Source: Climacium dendroides
Taxonomy: Eukaryota; Streptophyta; Bryopsida; Hypnales; Climaciaceae
Direction: 5' to 3'
Assembly (NCBI GenBank): GCA_950106755.1
Contig: OX467089.1
Location: 16,969,345 to 17,033,344, forward strand
Length of the DNA stretch: 64,000 nucleotides
Shown here: piece after piece, positions 1 through 12,959 of the stretch
How the letters are laid out: every line of letters starts with the position of its first letter
How positions within the stretch are numbered: position 1 is the first letter of the stretch
Notes under the pieces: generated by a model
What the model was told of the DNA's origin: nothing
The model's input: only the letters and a program-made list of their open reading frames with translations
Databases searched by the model: none
Position numbers and translations under genes: made by a program

Positions 1-3000
1 GCCCCACGCCTTGCATCTGCCTGCCCAGCGCCTCCAACCCATACGCGTACTGCGCCACGTTCGTCCTGTCCAGACAGTCGATGCAGTTCGTGCGCAACAC
101 GCCGTTCTGGTAACAAGGCTCCCGCGCCTTGTCGACTGGCGGCTGCGGCTTCGGAGCCGCGGTCTCTTGGAAGATGAGGCGGCCGTTCATGCTCGTGGTG
201 CCCACGGCGGAGAACAGCTTCGTCAGGTCGAGAGAGAGCTGGCGACTGCCAAGGTCCAGGGCCAGGTGACGGGTGGTGGAGAGGTCGAGAGAGTGCGTGC
301 GGTGGCTCAAAGGAGAAAGACGGGAGGAGCCGGGAGTGATCCTAAGTCACAAATTTCGAAAAAGAATTGGGAAGATTCAGATGCCGGCGGGGACGCATGC
401 CAATGCGGAACAGCTACAACCACTTGCAGTAATCGAACCAGACAACGCACCGCGCGCGCACATTCAACTGTCTCAATGGTGTTTTCTCATAACAGTTACA
501 AACCTACGTGAACTCAACTTGAAAAACGTCACAACGTTTTCCACGTAACCGGGAGCCAACTCCATTCAGCATTTCCAAAATACTTAAGATTTCAGTAATA
601 CACACAGATGGACCCGTGTGTACGTTATGATTCTCAAGTTCATGACCCATTTGATAGATCATCATGTTGTTGAAGTTAAAATTTGGACGGACTCAAATTT
701 GATATCACCGAAACTAGTGGAAATGAACTGTGCACGTGATGGGCCGGTAGACCTCGTGTGATGGACTGAAAACTGCTATAACAAACATGAGGACGAATTC
801 TACATTCTGAAGTACGGGCTTGATTGTATTGTGAAAGAATTGTATACAAACCAGGTCAAATTTTATATTTAAGAGGATCAGTGAGGAACAGTAATGGTGT
901 GTGATAGTGAATAAATGAAACGTAGCGAAAAGAAGGGTCGTAATGCATGAGGCCAAATGCAGTCCAAACTGTGACAGAATAATGACTTACGGTGGGGCAC
1001 TGGGGATGAGCGTCTGCACTTGGGGTTTCCTCTTCTGAACGAAAGTTTTGCCGCTGTAGTAGAATCCAGTGAGATCCAGGGCGTCCGCGGCCACACCTTG
1101 CAACACCGCCAGCACGTTGGCTGATTTGCTGCCACTGGGAGAACGAAAAAAGAAAAAAGAGTTTGGTAAGGAACACTGATACTACAAATCATTGATTAAA
1201 AAAGAGAAAAAACTCTATAGATTTTAATTGGATGATTCAAAAATAATGAAACTACAGTTTTTAGGCATGAAATCATGAGCGACTAAATAAAGGAAGTGCT
1301 ATTGTATCCTTGGTTCTAGAACATGACTTTTACGCTTCGAATGAAGGAAATCACTAGTTTTGAATTGTCCCTGTTTGGCAGGACCCAGGTCTTCTTTTAA
1401 AATACACCCTGACCCTCTTCAAATTACCTAAATCTTGAATCCAATCATTTTGATTTATAATGTATTTGTACAAATACATTATTTACCTCAATTTCATCAA
1501 ATTGGTCATAAAGGAAGGGATTATTAAAGATTTGAGTGTTTTCTTTTGATGAATGAGAAAGTATTTGAACAAAATCTTGCCCAGAAGCACTCAATCAATC
1601 ATCCATAATGTGGACTTCAGAGCATTTAGGAGTGAATTTAATCTGACTCACATAGTTCGAATGTGGCAAGGTGTTTTAGAGAAGGTTGAATTTAAGAGGT
1701 GAACTAACTAACCTCTTTGCAAATTTGTGGAAATCCCAGTGTATGAATTTGAGGCTCCTTTCTTCCGGGTACATTTGGTTCAGGTACCCAACTGCATCCG
1801 CAAATTCACGGCGCAGCATCATTTCACGAGGTCGTTTCTCCACTGTCTGCAGAAATCCAACAAAAGGAGTAATCCAAAATGTCCAAAACCTATGGAATTT
1901 TTGAAGAGTTTCACAGCCAATGTGCAGTGGTGATAGAAAAAAGGGTTACACAAGGACGGAACGGAATTTGGACACAAAAGAACCAATTTGTCCAATTTCC
2001 ATACTGGATCTCTCTCTCCTATGCAACTAAGATATGTGTACACCCATAAACAACATTGCCCAAAATGAGACCTACATTTAGACTAAAAAGCATCACAAAA
2101 AACTAGAAATTGATTATACAAGGTATACACAATCAAAACATGAGTCTATGAGAGAGCCTAGTGTTGGTTTTCGGTACACCTAGAGACTGTACTTTAAAAA
2201 TTAGTAACTTATTCATACAGTGGCCACATAATGCACGCTAAAGTGCATTGGAATCCTCTTTCCATTTCCAACAAGATCCAAAAAGAATACTTCTAATAAT
2301 TTTTAATAATAGTAACAATATTAGCTTGCAATTAGTGACGATTATCGGTGCGCATACCTTGTTGCAAGCATGGAAACGGAAACGGAAACGATCTACACAG
2401 GGACATTGAATTGAATCGAATCTCCACGAACTCTACCTTGATGAGGCTTAGAACAATGATGGGGTTGCCATATCTACTTGAAAGGTCGTCGAAGTGAAGC
2501 TTCGTGGCATGATACACGGGATCGAATCTCTGTACTGCCATCAGTTCACAAGAGATCACAACGACAGGATCATCACTTTTAGACATTTCCGCATACTGAA
2601 CGATTTTCATAACAACCAAGCCGAGAAAATGAAAGAAATTTTGATCACTCGCATTGCTCAAAGAGCTTCGAAATGGTTCATATTGACCAATGAATTCTTG
2701 ATTTTCTCCGCTGGGTCCCAAATGTCAAGCAGCCCTTCTTTTATTTTATAAACGACCGTGATCATGTCATCAATTGGGAGTGAAATAGAGAAAAATCGAA
2801 TTCAAAGCGTATGTTTGTCTCATCTTTTTACAGATGATATCAGGCTTGGGAGAGATTATTTCCTGGGAGTAATCAAACCCAGTGCAGTCTTTCCAACCCG
2901 CTTTGACATGCTTCAGTTTCTGATATTATTAATGCACTAGCTAGTTTTCTCAACCGCTGATGAAATTCTTAGAGGAATTTATCAAGTAAGCTTCCGGAAT

Positions 3001-6000
3001 TTAAAGCTTGCTTTCATAAATCATGGATAAGCTTTCGATTTGAAGCAGGTGTACGATTTGATTCGATTTGGCACTTACAGATGATATCCGGCTTGGGACT
3101 GAGTCTTGACATTTCCTGGGACCAGAAGAGAGGGATGGAGCCTCGGTGCTGCACCACGGAACTGATTTGCCCAGTGGAAGGGTCGATGCCCGTGTCTTCG
3201 TTGAACACCACCTGCTCCGTTTCCACATCGTTGGCCACTCGGCCCTTGTCGTTCACACCGCGCTTCAAGTACCTGCATGGATGAGAATAAGGGATGGGAA
3301 CAAAGGATGAGAAAAATGGATAAGAATAAGGTAACTGCACCTAATTGCAACCTGCTTTTATAACCAACCCATATGCACTCTTTCCTACAATGTACAACCT
3401 CTCATTCACGAGAGACTAGTGTTGATTTTGGGATGAACAACCTCTCATTCACGAGAGACTAGTGTTGATTTTGGGATGTACAACCTCTACTAAGGCCAAT
3501 TTTGGGTACACCCATTTTCAGCACTTTGACAATGCACAATTTATTCAAACTGTGCCCAAAAAATGCATGCCAAGAGAATGTGGACCCCCCCCTTTTTTTC
3601 TTTCTCTTTTTGACTCTTTTAATAAGGCTTTACCTTTACCAAAACGTAGGCAATTTCATGAAAGGAAACCATGCTCAACTGCGATTTGAAATGAAGTTAC
3701 CTAAGAAGGTGATCAGTTTACTAACACGCTCACCTTTCAATACATCAAACATTCTAAATGAATGGACAAACTGGCAGCTGTCAAAAATGGATTCCTTTTA
3801 GTCAGAATATTAATTAAAAAAAGCATCAAATTTAGGGAGTTATATTAGTTGTTGAACCTCACCTTGTACCAGCAAAATGCCTGGACCGCCGAGCAATGAG
3901 AGTGATGGCAAAAATGCGCCCGAATATTGACAGCCTTGCCTGCACATAACCCGGAGCACAAATGAACCGGAATTCAGATTATGCTCACTCATAAAGGACC
4001 GACCGAGGAGTTAGGATTCTAAAGCGATCAATCAGTTCACTAATCAAGTTTTATATAGAATAATAAACATGGGGACAAATTTTCATATTACCAGAATCAA
4101 TGAAACAACATCGCATCAATTCTATTTGTTTTTGACCAAACAAACACATGTAATGTTCTTCAATGATTCTGGTGATCTAAAATTTGACCCCCTTTTGAGT
4201 TGTGCCTCTCACATTAATACTCAATCGACTTGTCCATTCTCAAACCCAAGAATCGTCCATTTTTAAAATCCAAAAATCCTTTCTTCTTTAGAGAGTTAAA
4301 CTTTGTTGAAAATCATGGAAAGCAAACCTGCTCGAAGAAGCCATGGACAAGAGCCACGATCCAGCGCGTGTTCTTCAACGACTGTCGAATGCCGCGTGTC
4401 AGGAAAGCGTTCCACACGAACATGTTGTCATAAGGCATCCGATCCTCCTCCGTCGACTTCACGTTGGCCTGAATGTTCCTCATTATGGGGTAGGTGTAGC
4501 TGAAGTAGAAATCTTTGGTCAGGTCCACCCCTCCCAGCAACTTTTTGTACCTACAGGTCAGGGTAAAGTCAGGCATCCAGTTTTACAATCATAGAATAGA
4601 AAGAGGTCCCACTGGTTCACTTCCTGCGCAAAATTACGACCAATGAAAACCCTAAAGAAGGAAAGAATGAGGGATTCGTGGTTTGGAAGAGATCAATATT
4701 GATTGATGATGTTGTGAAAGATGTAACTCAAATGGGTTCAGATTCATTATCACCAGGGGTGAATTGAAGAACATTGCATACGTTGGTGGGAAAGAAATCG
4801 AATTGGAGAAAAGAAATTGTTGGTATGACTGACTCAAAACTGCTAAAAAGCACATGAGATTCAATTTGTTCTTAAGGCTAAACCCTGGTTGCGAAACTCA
4901 AGATTGTTTTGCAATCATATTATAAGGATGTCTGGTTCACTTCCGGTGCAAGTTCACAAAGAATTAAACCCTGAAGAACGAAGGATTCGTGGTTTAGAAT
5001 GACGTATTGGATTGATGAATCCAGATCTTATTTATACCCCCAGAATGACTGAAGAACATTGGATGTGTTGGTGGAAAAAGAAAATCTAATTGGAGAAAAG
5101 AGATTCTTCGTATGTCTTTACTCAAAAGTGCCCCAAAAAACAACACATGAGGTCCAAATTGGTCCTTTATAGGAATGAATTAATCCTGGTCGTCAAGCTC
5201 AAGACTGAAAACAGGTGGAGAAAAAGAGAACCTGAGTTCCACCTTCGAATGAGAAGCTTCGGTTTGCACGGTCGAGTGCGGGACGGTGATGAGCTGGCTT
5301 TCGCTAATGCAATAAATTGCGTGACCACAGATGGTTCCAATCTGACGGCGCTTGGTCACAAGAATCAAGTAGTACGACTCCATGAATTTGATAAAACCTA
5401 ATTCAGGAGCAATGTGTCAATACACACAACTCAATTTCGGACTTCGCAGGTGTCTCACCATTCAATGTACAAGAACTGCAAGTTTTCATTATGAGATTAC
5501 CAATATTTTCGCACTTTGTGTTTGCAATTTCAGACATGATTCTCTCGGAAATTAAAGTTGTTCCTGTGAGACATTTATAAGGTGGACCGAGCACGACTCC
5601 ACGAATTGGATGAAACCTAATGAGTACCACGTTGTTTCCCATACACAAACTCAATTTCAGACTCGCAAGGGTCTCACCATTCAATGTCACAAATTGCAAG
5701 TTTTTGTATGAGATTAATACCCCAATTCCTAAACTTTTTGATTGAGATTTGAAAACATGGTTCTCTTGGACTTGAGATGCTCCTATGCGGCATTTAGAAG
5801 GTGGACCGAGCACGTACCCACAATGCCATAGGCCTTGGTGACAAAAACAAGACCCCCAGTGGACTTATTCCCTTCACTCACGCGAGCCAATAATAACAGA
5901 ATCTCCGCCTCGGTGTAGATGGTAGGGTCTTCCAGCATGCTGAGCTCTGACGCCTCCGAACGGTCGATCTTCAACACCTGCCAGTGCTGCTTCTGTTTGT

Positions 6001-6553
6001 CCCTTCCCACTAAATAGAAATTCTGCCACACCAAATGCAAACTTGAGTCCTAAACTAATCCTCACCTACGTAATTCACCAACCCATAATAATCGTAAAGA
6101 TCACGTCTGAATTTCCTTCCAATGCCAGCAACACAACAAAAGCCCAGGCATACTCTTTCCCCCAAAACACGAAGAAAAGAGCATAAACAGACGATGATTA
6201 CCAGCCCTGACACAGCAGAAGTTACAAACACGGATTACAAATCACAGAACAACGGTGTCGTAAGCGAATAAGCTATTCAACGTAATAATTCGTCAGATAT
6301 TAACAATCATGGATCTCAAACTGACAAAACGACCTGCAAAAATTACAATCCCCACAATCGTAATGAAATGAAACACACTCCAACTACCGCGATTCCAAAG
6401 CTCTTAAGAAAACATCAGAGCACGCGCGTGGTTGCGTACCGAGCGTGTTTCGTAGAGTGAGAATTTCTCAAGAGAGTACGAGGAACTCTGAGGGTCCAAA
6501 TCCTTGTTGCTCTCTACTAAAGGCTTGGGACTAGTGCTTGTAGGTGGAGCCAT
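1..6553 (-). CDS. SAC-domain polyphosphoinositide phosphatase, SAC1-5/FIG4-like (partial, 3' end off window)
   Basis: The protein removes phosphates from phosphoinositides, probably PI(3,5)P2, on endomembranes (family knowledge: plant SAC1-5 and yeast/animal Fig4). Ten exons join in consistent phase with GT-AG borders: 6553-6440, 6022-5818, 5397-5232, 4550-4328, 3939-3863, 3272-3079, 2534-2437, 1846-1713, 1128-991 and 341 to beyond base 1. The start ATG (6553-6551) gives MAPPTS, followed by [18 protein letters not shown]. Further family blocks are [109 protein letters not shown] and [11 protein letters not shown]. The last exon carries the catalytic CX5R box, [20 protein letters not shown] (about 50-94). 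The C-terminal part lies outside the window. An in-frame upstream extension to about 6739 is open, so a longer N-terminus is possible. The SAC1-5 assignment is firm; which paralogue is not. Confidence 0.93.
3394..3478. repeat. Exact 42-bp tandem duplication in a SAC intron
   Basis: A 42-bp unit starting ACAACCTCTCATTCACGAGA occurs twice without mismatch (3394-3435 and 3437-3478), and a third copy begins at about 3480. It lies in the intron between the 3939-3863 and 3272-3079 exons. The identity implies a recent slippage or duplication. Confidence 0.9.
4611..5170. repeat. Diverged tandem duplication (about 315 bp) in a SAC intron
   Basis: Two consecutive segments (about 4611-4900 and 4930-5170) share an ordered series of similar blocks: GGTTCACTTCC, GGATTCGTGGTTT, TGAAGAACATTG, GTTGGTGG, AATTGGAGAAAAGA and ACTCAAAA. 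Indels and substitutions show it is old. It fills most of the intron upstream of the 4550-4328 exon. Confidence 0.65.
5375..5812. repeat. Tandem duplication (about 219 bp) spanning a SAC intron and the start of the next exon
   Basis: The stretch 5375-5593 is repeated at 5594-5812. Both copies hold GTGGACCGAGCACG, ACTCAATTTC, GTCTCACCATTCAATGT and CTCCAYGAATTKGATRAAACCTAA. The unit runs from just inside the donor of the 6022-5818 exon to about 23 nt into the 5397-5232 exon, so the intron keeps an extra copy of the acceptor and exon start. Confidence 0.8.
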
Positions 6554-8700
6554 AACTCCCGCTGCCCCTCCTTTCCCCGAACCCAAGCTCAATCCAATTC
6601 CCCGACAAACTCCATTTCTGTCACCACGAACGCCAAGCTGCTGTTGCAAACCATAGCCCAAGAGCCCTCCGACCCAAACCTTCGCCGATTCCCATCCTAT
6701 TGCTTCAACTCTCACAACAAACACAGCCCTAAACTTCACGACACTAGTCCAGCACCCAAAATTAACTGACTCCGGCTACGAAAAGACCCAGTGCTGCTAC
6801 TACTACTACTGCCAACATGCGCGCATGACAGCCAGCCGGCCTTGGACATTCCCCGAAGTAGCTCCCGCAGGTGACCATTTGACTTCGTCTTCTGTAAATT
6901 CCTTGACCAGTTGCATCGACCCAATTCTATGGATCCGTCAACAGATCTCACCCACCCTCCTTCGATCTCTCAAGCTTTAACTTAACTTATTACAGTATTT
7001 GAAACGCCAATGCTGCATGCTTCCCAAGAGGGAGTCAGGTCGAACAACTGAAGGTCAGGTCGGACGGAATGTTCAAACTCCTTGCAAATCGAAAGGTCAG
7101 GCAGGGCCTTGGCAGGTGCCAGTCTGGCTGATGAGTGAGCGGCCGGCTTCCGTCTTCAGTCCATGCACCTGGAAAACGCAGGAAAAAACATCAAGAGAGA
7201 GAGCAAATGTGGAAAAATCGGTTTCGGGAAGCCCGCCGTGGACCATCTGGCAAATGACACCTACTCCGAATGGGTCCCATCCAACTCAGCATTCTTCCGT
7301 CTACTAGTCTACTCCTCTGCAACAGGAACATCCACGGAACCACCCAAGATGCCAATAACCACCAATATGCTACAGTGGTAACCACAACATGCTACCACTT
7401 ATCATTTCCTGTGTAGAGTACGACCGGCATCTCTTTCTCTCTCTGTCAAGGAAGGTCAGATCTCGAGTGCTGTCTGTTTCTGTCTGTGCGAGAGAGGAGT
7501 CAGAGGACTAAGGTAGGAGGAGGTCCATAAAAGCGCTCCGGACGTCAGGCTCGAAAAGCGTCCCCCTCCTGTAATGTACACATTTTGTACATTTTACGAG
7601 GCAGGTCCACTGGTGGACGCTTTTAGTGACGTAACTTCAAACATTCATAACGAACTTATCTCCAAAAAGCTTCAGAAACAAATACATGAAACGACTGACG
7701 TCGCTGCCCAATTCCATTTGTCTTTTGCTTTTCAAGGGAATTTTTTTTTTATCATTGAAAAATTCGTTTCACGAAGTCTACAGTACTAACCAGCCTCCGT
7801 TCCGAAATTCGTTTCCAGCTCCGGCGCTTACAGTTAAGATGAACCTCCTACGTTAACTTAAGCTTACCCATCAGTTGTGATGAGACTGCAGCGAACTGAT
7901 CGAAGCTCGATGAACTCCGTTGGTTTTTGTGCCCCTGCGACGTTGCCGAAAGCTCCGATCTGGGGATAAGTGCCATAGCCTGCCTCCATGAGTGCAAAGG
8001 GACTGATGAAGCAGGGCTACGAAAGCCAGTGACTTGCAGCTGGGGAGGAGATGGCAGGGAGAACAGGACGGAGGGTTGTGTGTGTTTCTTCATTCACGAA
8101 TTTTCGCCAGTTGGCGACAATCAAAAGACTGACACTATAGCTATTTTTTGTGAAGGAAATTTGCTTTTTTTTCCGGTCAAAAGAGCCAGATTACTGATGC
8201 TTTTTTCTGAAGAACAAAAGCCAAGATTTATCTATAGGGCATCACTTAATTTTGATTTACATATCGCCAAGTATCACAATAATTGTTGAAGAAATAACTT
8301 GCTACTTCTCCAAAAGGAATTTGAAAAAATCTGTACCGGTACCTTACTTTTACTGGCATGTGAGGATGGTATTCTTGCCGCCCCGAGTGTGCAGGACATG
8401 ATTGGACTGCTGGCATGGTTGTGGCTGGGTGACAGCCAGATGGACAAGCAAAAAAAAAGGGAGAATTTTGGGGAATGAATTTGATAGAAGAGGAGTTTTC
8501 TTTTGATTTTTTTAAATTTTTTTCATGGTTTCAAGGAATGCAGAGGTTGAAGAATCCTTAATCTGGGTCTTCAGTTGCATACCATCATTTCATCCTGGAA
8601 TAATTTTTCTTTTCATTTCGGCTAAAACCAGTCGAAACGGCAGAGAGAACTGAATCATGTAGATGAGAAACTCTGCCATTTCCCAGCCTGGCTGGCTGCC
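6554..8700. other. Upstream/5' region of the SAC gene; no separate gene recognised
   Basis: This stretch lies upstream of the SAC start and should contain its 5' UTR and promoter. GC content is higher up to about 8100 than further right. Open frames are short, show no family motif and overlap on both strands. A CATAAAAG sequence near 7527 could be a weak TATA element on the plus strand. Nothing else is supported. Confidence 0.5.
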
Positions 8701-8716
8701 ATTGAAATCAGAGGGG

Positions 8717-8724
8717 TATAAATA
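8717..8724 (+). promoter_or_regulatory. TATA-box-like site
   Basis: TATAAATA stands in a GC-richer context (GAGGGGTATAAATAAGC). About 75 bp downstream is a strong donor-like sequence, GGAGTAAGTAAG (about 8792-8803). The pair resembles a promoter with a short first exon, but no coding exon can be recognised downstream. Confidence 0.35.
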
Positions 8725-8802
8725 AGCAAATCAGTCAACGGTCTGGGAAGGGCTGCCGTGCTCACTGCTCAGCTGCTGTTGAGAAGGACTTGGAGTAAGT
8801 AA

Positions 8803-11800
8803 GGTACTGAGGTACTATGGAGACTCATAATAATCGCACTTATTGCAATTGGGGAAAAATTGACCACACTCACACTTTGGATGAAGGAATGAATAATGTA
8901 CGTATTTGGCAATGAGAAGAAAAAGTTGTGTTAACGTAAAAAGTTGAACTTCAATTGAAATCAAAATGAGGAGGTAAGGTAGAACTATCCAATACCACCA
9001 TTCACCCAATTCTGCCACCTACAACTTCCTTCCATTTTCATCACTGGTCCATCTTATTACCACAATCTTATTAATCCATGATCATGATGGCAATGCACTG
9101 GGGAGCGGACACATCAGCCCACGCTTCAATAATGGTTTGATCATGCTTCAACAAGGGTCTACTCATAGTTTTACAATTCAGCTTTGAAAAATCACAGAAA
9201 ATTCACTTCTTTCAAACAATTCAATCACTGGAAAATATGAAAGCTCAAAAATAGCTTTTTCAAAGTACCTTAATTACAAATATGTATGGTAATGAATAAT
9301 TCTACCTTATTAGGGTTCATTGTAAAGGTCTCCCTAGTTTGTAGTAAGGGTGTTATACGAAAGTTTACCTAAAAGTAGTACAAAAGAAACACAACAACAA
9401 ACTTTGTTGCATCCTAGGTTTGGTGCTTCAAGGAATTTTGTCCTATGTTTCTCTCAAATTCTAGCTCCTTGTCTCTCATTTCACACACTATACAAGTAAC
9501 TCTATTCATTTTCCAAGTTCATCATATATACCTAATAGTAGCATAACATTGTTGATCAAACCTTGCACGTTTCCCTTAAGCCCTAGGGAGATTGGGGTAA
9601 TCCTTCTTGGGATCCTTGGGGTGGATTTAGTTTAATCTGTCAAGTATCATTGGTTGGCCAGTTTGTAAATTGATTGGTTGGGCTCTTAAATTGGTGATTT
9701 GAGGAAGGGAGCAAAAGGGACTAGGATCCCAAAGTCGGTTAATAATGTTATGTAGAATCATCCTTAAATCAAGGACACATGAGTTCAAAATAAAACAATT
9801 GGGTGCCAAAAATGGTGGATTCACCTAAGAACATTTGGTCAAGTATTTTTCTCAATGGCTTTCTTTGTTGATAGTTTACCATTCATAACTTTTCCATTTC
9901 TATTCAAATTTTTGGGTGTTATATTTAGGCAATTGAAAATGGATGCTCAAATCTTAGTGAGTTAGTTTGCAAGGTGGTGTGTAGCATATTCACAACTACA
10001 CATCAATCAATATCAAGAATGAGTGCCCACCTTGTCAATTTAATATTGATGTACATACACTTTGAAGTCTTTAGTATACATAAAGTAACTATACCTAAAT
10101 CCATCTTGGATCAATTTTGAATAAACCTATTTTCCAACACTTTTGAAAATGCATAGTTTTTGTTTATCTATCCCAAAAATGAATGCTAAAATAGTTGAAA
10201 ATGATGTATTGACTCCCAACAAGCCACTACAAAATTTAAGGTAGAAATACCTATATCCAACGGGGGCTCATACCCAATTTCTAGAATACAACTATTTCTA
10301 ATTATGGCTAGAACAAATTTCCAACCAAAAGTTGGAATGTTTTTTTTTTCTCCTTTTCAAGGTTGGAACTAATAAAAAAATGACACATGTTCCAAAATAG
10401 TGAGCAAGAAAGTAGGAAATAGTGAACAAGGAAGTCTGTAGTTCTTAACTGGTTGGAATTGAAAGACTCTAAACATTAGACATAGGGCTTGGACTAATGG
10501 GGAATTTCATTAAAATGACAAATATTCTGTGACTTTAACATCCCACAGTTTAGACAAGGTGGTGTGAAATCTAGTACACTAATAGATTTTAAACCTCCCA
10601 GTCTAAACTGTGGGAATGGCACATTGTGAAAATGGCATATGGAATATCACCATTTTAATGAAATTCCCTATACTACTATTTGGCTCCCCCAAAACATAAT
10701 ACTTTCAATTATGAAAATAAAATTACAAAAGCATTTCATTTCTCTTATTTTTTTGTCTAACTTTCTACAGAGGAAAAATATGTCTCCTTTCATATTGCTC
10801 ACCATGTGTTGCGAAATCGCTTAAATGATTGAATATGGGTGTTTCTACCTTAACCTTTAAACAATGGGCATGTGACCATGAAAATCATCCCTTTTGACAT
10901 TGTGTGAATAGTTGATTCAAAAAAATCCTAATGCACTCATTGGAAATCAAAGTACCATACAAGGCCTCCCCTTTTCATGCAAAATTCCTAAGATGAATAG
11001 TTGTACTTCTGTCCTACATAGACATAAAAAGATTCTCTATCTATCATCGACAAGAAAATGGCCACTGCATCGTTTTTGGGTTAATTTAATTTACAAAGAA
11101 GTGCCGCTCTCTCAAATGCTTCAATATTTGGAGAATTCTGGTGTAACTGAAGTAGCTCCCTCATGGAGGTCATGGATGGATGAATTCTGTTGGAACGCAT
11201 CAATGGTCTGCCGTGCCAGATCTTCAGTTTCCAGTTCATGATGGGAGTAACTTACGTTCACTTATGGGAACGTCGGTAAGTTATCATCACCTCTGAAACA
11301 GTCCCATCATGATCCCAGGTCTGTTGAGAGGGTACGGGTCCTTTTCACATTGGAACCGAGTTTGGGATATTTTTTGAGTTTTACCAGCTATTTAAAAAAA
11401 AATCCCATATTGAATCGTTTTTTCCTCTATAGATTGCTCTAAATAGAATTTTTTTAGATTTGTTCAATGTTTTTTTTTATGTTTTCAAAATGTAACTTTT
11501 TTTTTCCCAATTCCACTAGTTAATTTTGAACTAATCGTTTGTTTCTTGTGAATATTGATTAGAACAACCCATTCATTTTTTTATTTTTTTGGCACGTACA
11601 ACAATTTGGTTGTAGTGAGAAGTAGAAGATTGATATTTACTCCAAGGGTGACACTCTATAGCCCAATGTTCATGGAGAACTACGAGATAGTTCATTTTTA
11701 GCTGGTGGGATTGGGAAAATTGGCCCCCGGTTGCAATTCGAAAACATTAAAAAAAATAGTGGAAAAATCTAGAAAATTTCTATTTATAGTCAAAAATAAA

Positions 11801-12281
11801 GAAATTAACTAAATTTGGTATTTGAAAACCAATTCTGTACAAGAATCAGAGGAAAAATAGTTGGTCAAATTCAATAAATATTTTGAACATTGCTCTAGGT
11901 AGTCCATTGATTTTTCACTTTGTATGTAATTAGGGGCTCTAAAACAAAGAAGAAGAGTAACTCTTGTCATATGACCAACATGAATGAAGAGTGTTGGGGA
12001 TAGTTGTACTATCTAAGCTTTTGGAGGTAAACCCTATAAGTGAAATTGTAACTAGTAGATAGTGGCTTGTATCTATTAATATGTATATTTTTTGAATACT
12101 TGATCACCCTATTGAGTTAAAAGTTATACTATGAGAGGTGGTGCAAGAGATTGATAATTGTATGGTTGCTAGTTTGGATTTGATTTTTGTTGATTTGTAT
12201 CTTATTAGGCAATGGGTACTTTTCTAATATTGAGTTAGAGTTTGTGGTTCAAATTTAACATGCATTTGATTTTATTTATTT
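8803..12281. other. AT-rich intergenic DNA without a recognisable gene
   Basis: Low GC, many homopolymer runs and stops in all frames. Apart from the inverted-repeat element at 10500-10668, no known feature is visible. A short minus-strand open stretch near 11160-11245 has coding-like composition but no recognisable family. Confidence 0.5.
10500..10668. mobile_element. MITE-like inverted-repeat element, about 169 bp
   Basis: Perfect 18-bp terminal inverted repeats, GGGAATTTCATTAAAATG at 10500-10517 and its complement at 10651-10668. A second inner inverted pair is CCCACAGTTTAGAC (about 10542) and GTCTAAACTGTGGG (10601-10614). It has no coding capacity. The target duplication is unclear, so the superfamily is not assigned. 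Confidence 0.7.
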
Positions 12282-12371
<90 letters not shown>

Positions 12372-12383
12372 CATATATATATT
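12282..12383. repeat. (AT)n microsatellite, about 100 bp
   Basis: A short TG run leads into nearly uninterrupted AT dinucleotides with two ACAT interruptions. It lies at the 3' side of the minus-strand LINE and may mark its tail or a later expansion. Confidence 0.95.
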
Positions 12384-12959
12384 AAAGTGAATATTATAAA
12401 TATGTATGTGTATTTTTTATGTGTTTTTATGGAGGATTACTTAGGTGGTAGAGGATGGTGATGTTTTATTTTGCGTTTAGTGAGGACGATATGCATAAGG
12501 TATTCTATTGTATTTTGGTGGATTTCTCAGAAGGACTTGTTTATAGAGCTAGTTTTAATTTTTAGGTTTTGATCTTCATGTAGTAATTTTGTATCTTGAG
12601 TGTATAGCTCTTCTTGCATCGACAATAATTGTTAAAAGTAGTGCTACATTCTATCCTTGGTGTCTTATGTTGGTTAGTAATGTATTATATTTTATTTATT
12701 CGTTCGTAATGATATTTGGTGAGAATTTGTCATGGCAGTACGTGAATTCAATAAAATGCATAAGTAGATTAGTTTGGAGGTGCATTGGCGGTGGACTATC
12801 GTGAAGATGATTTAGTACTAATATTATGTCTAGTTTTTGTTTTGCTCCACAATTACAAGTGTTTATACAATGGTAGGTTAGTAACTAAGGGAGGACCGTA
12901 TTTTCTTGTGGTTTGTCTATTGATTTTCTTATATCGATGAGATTGAAGCATCATGAGTT

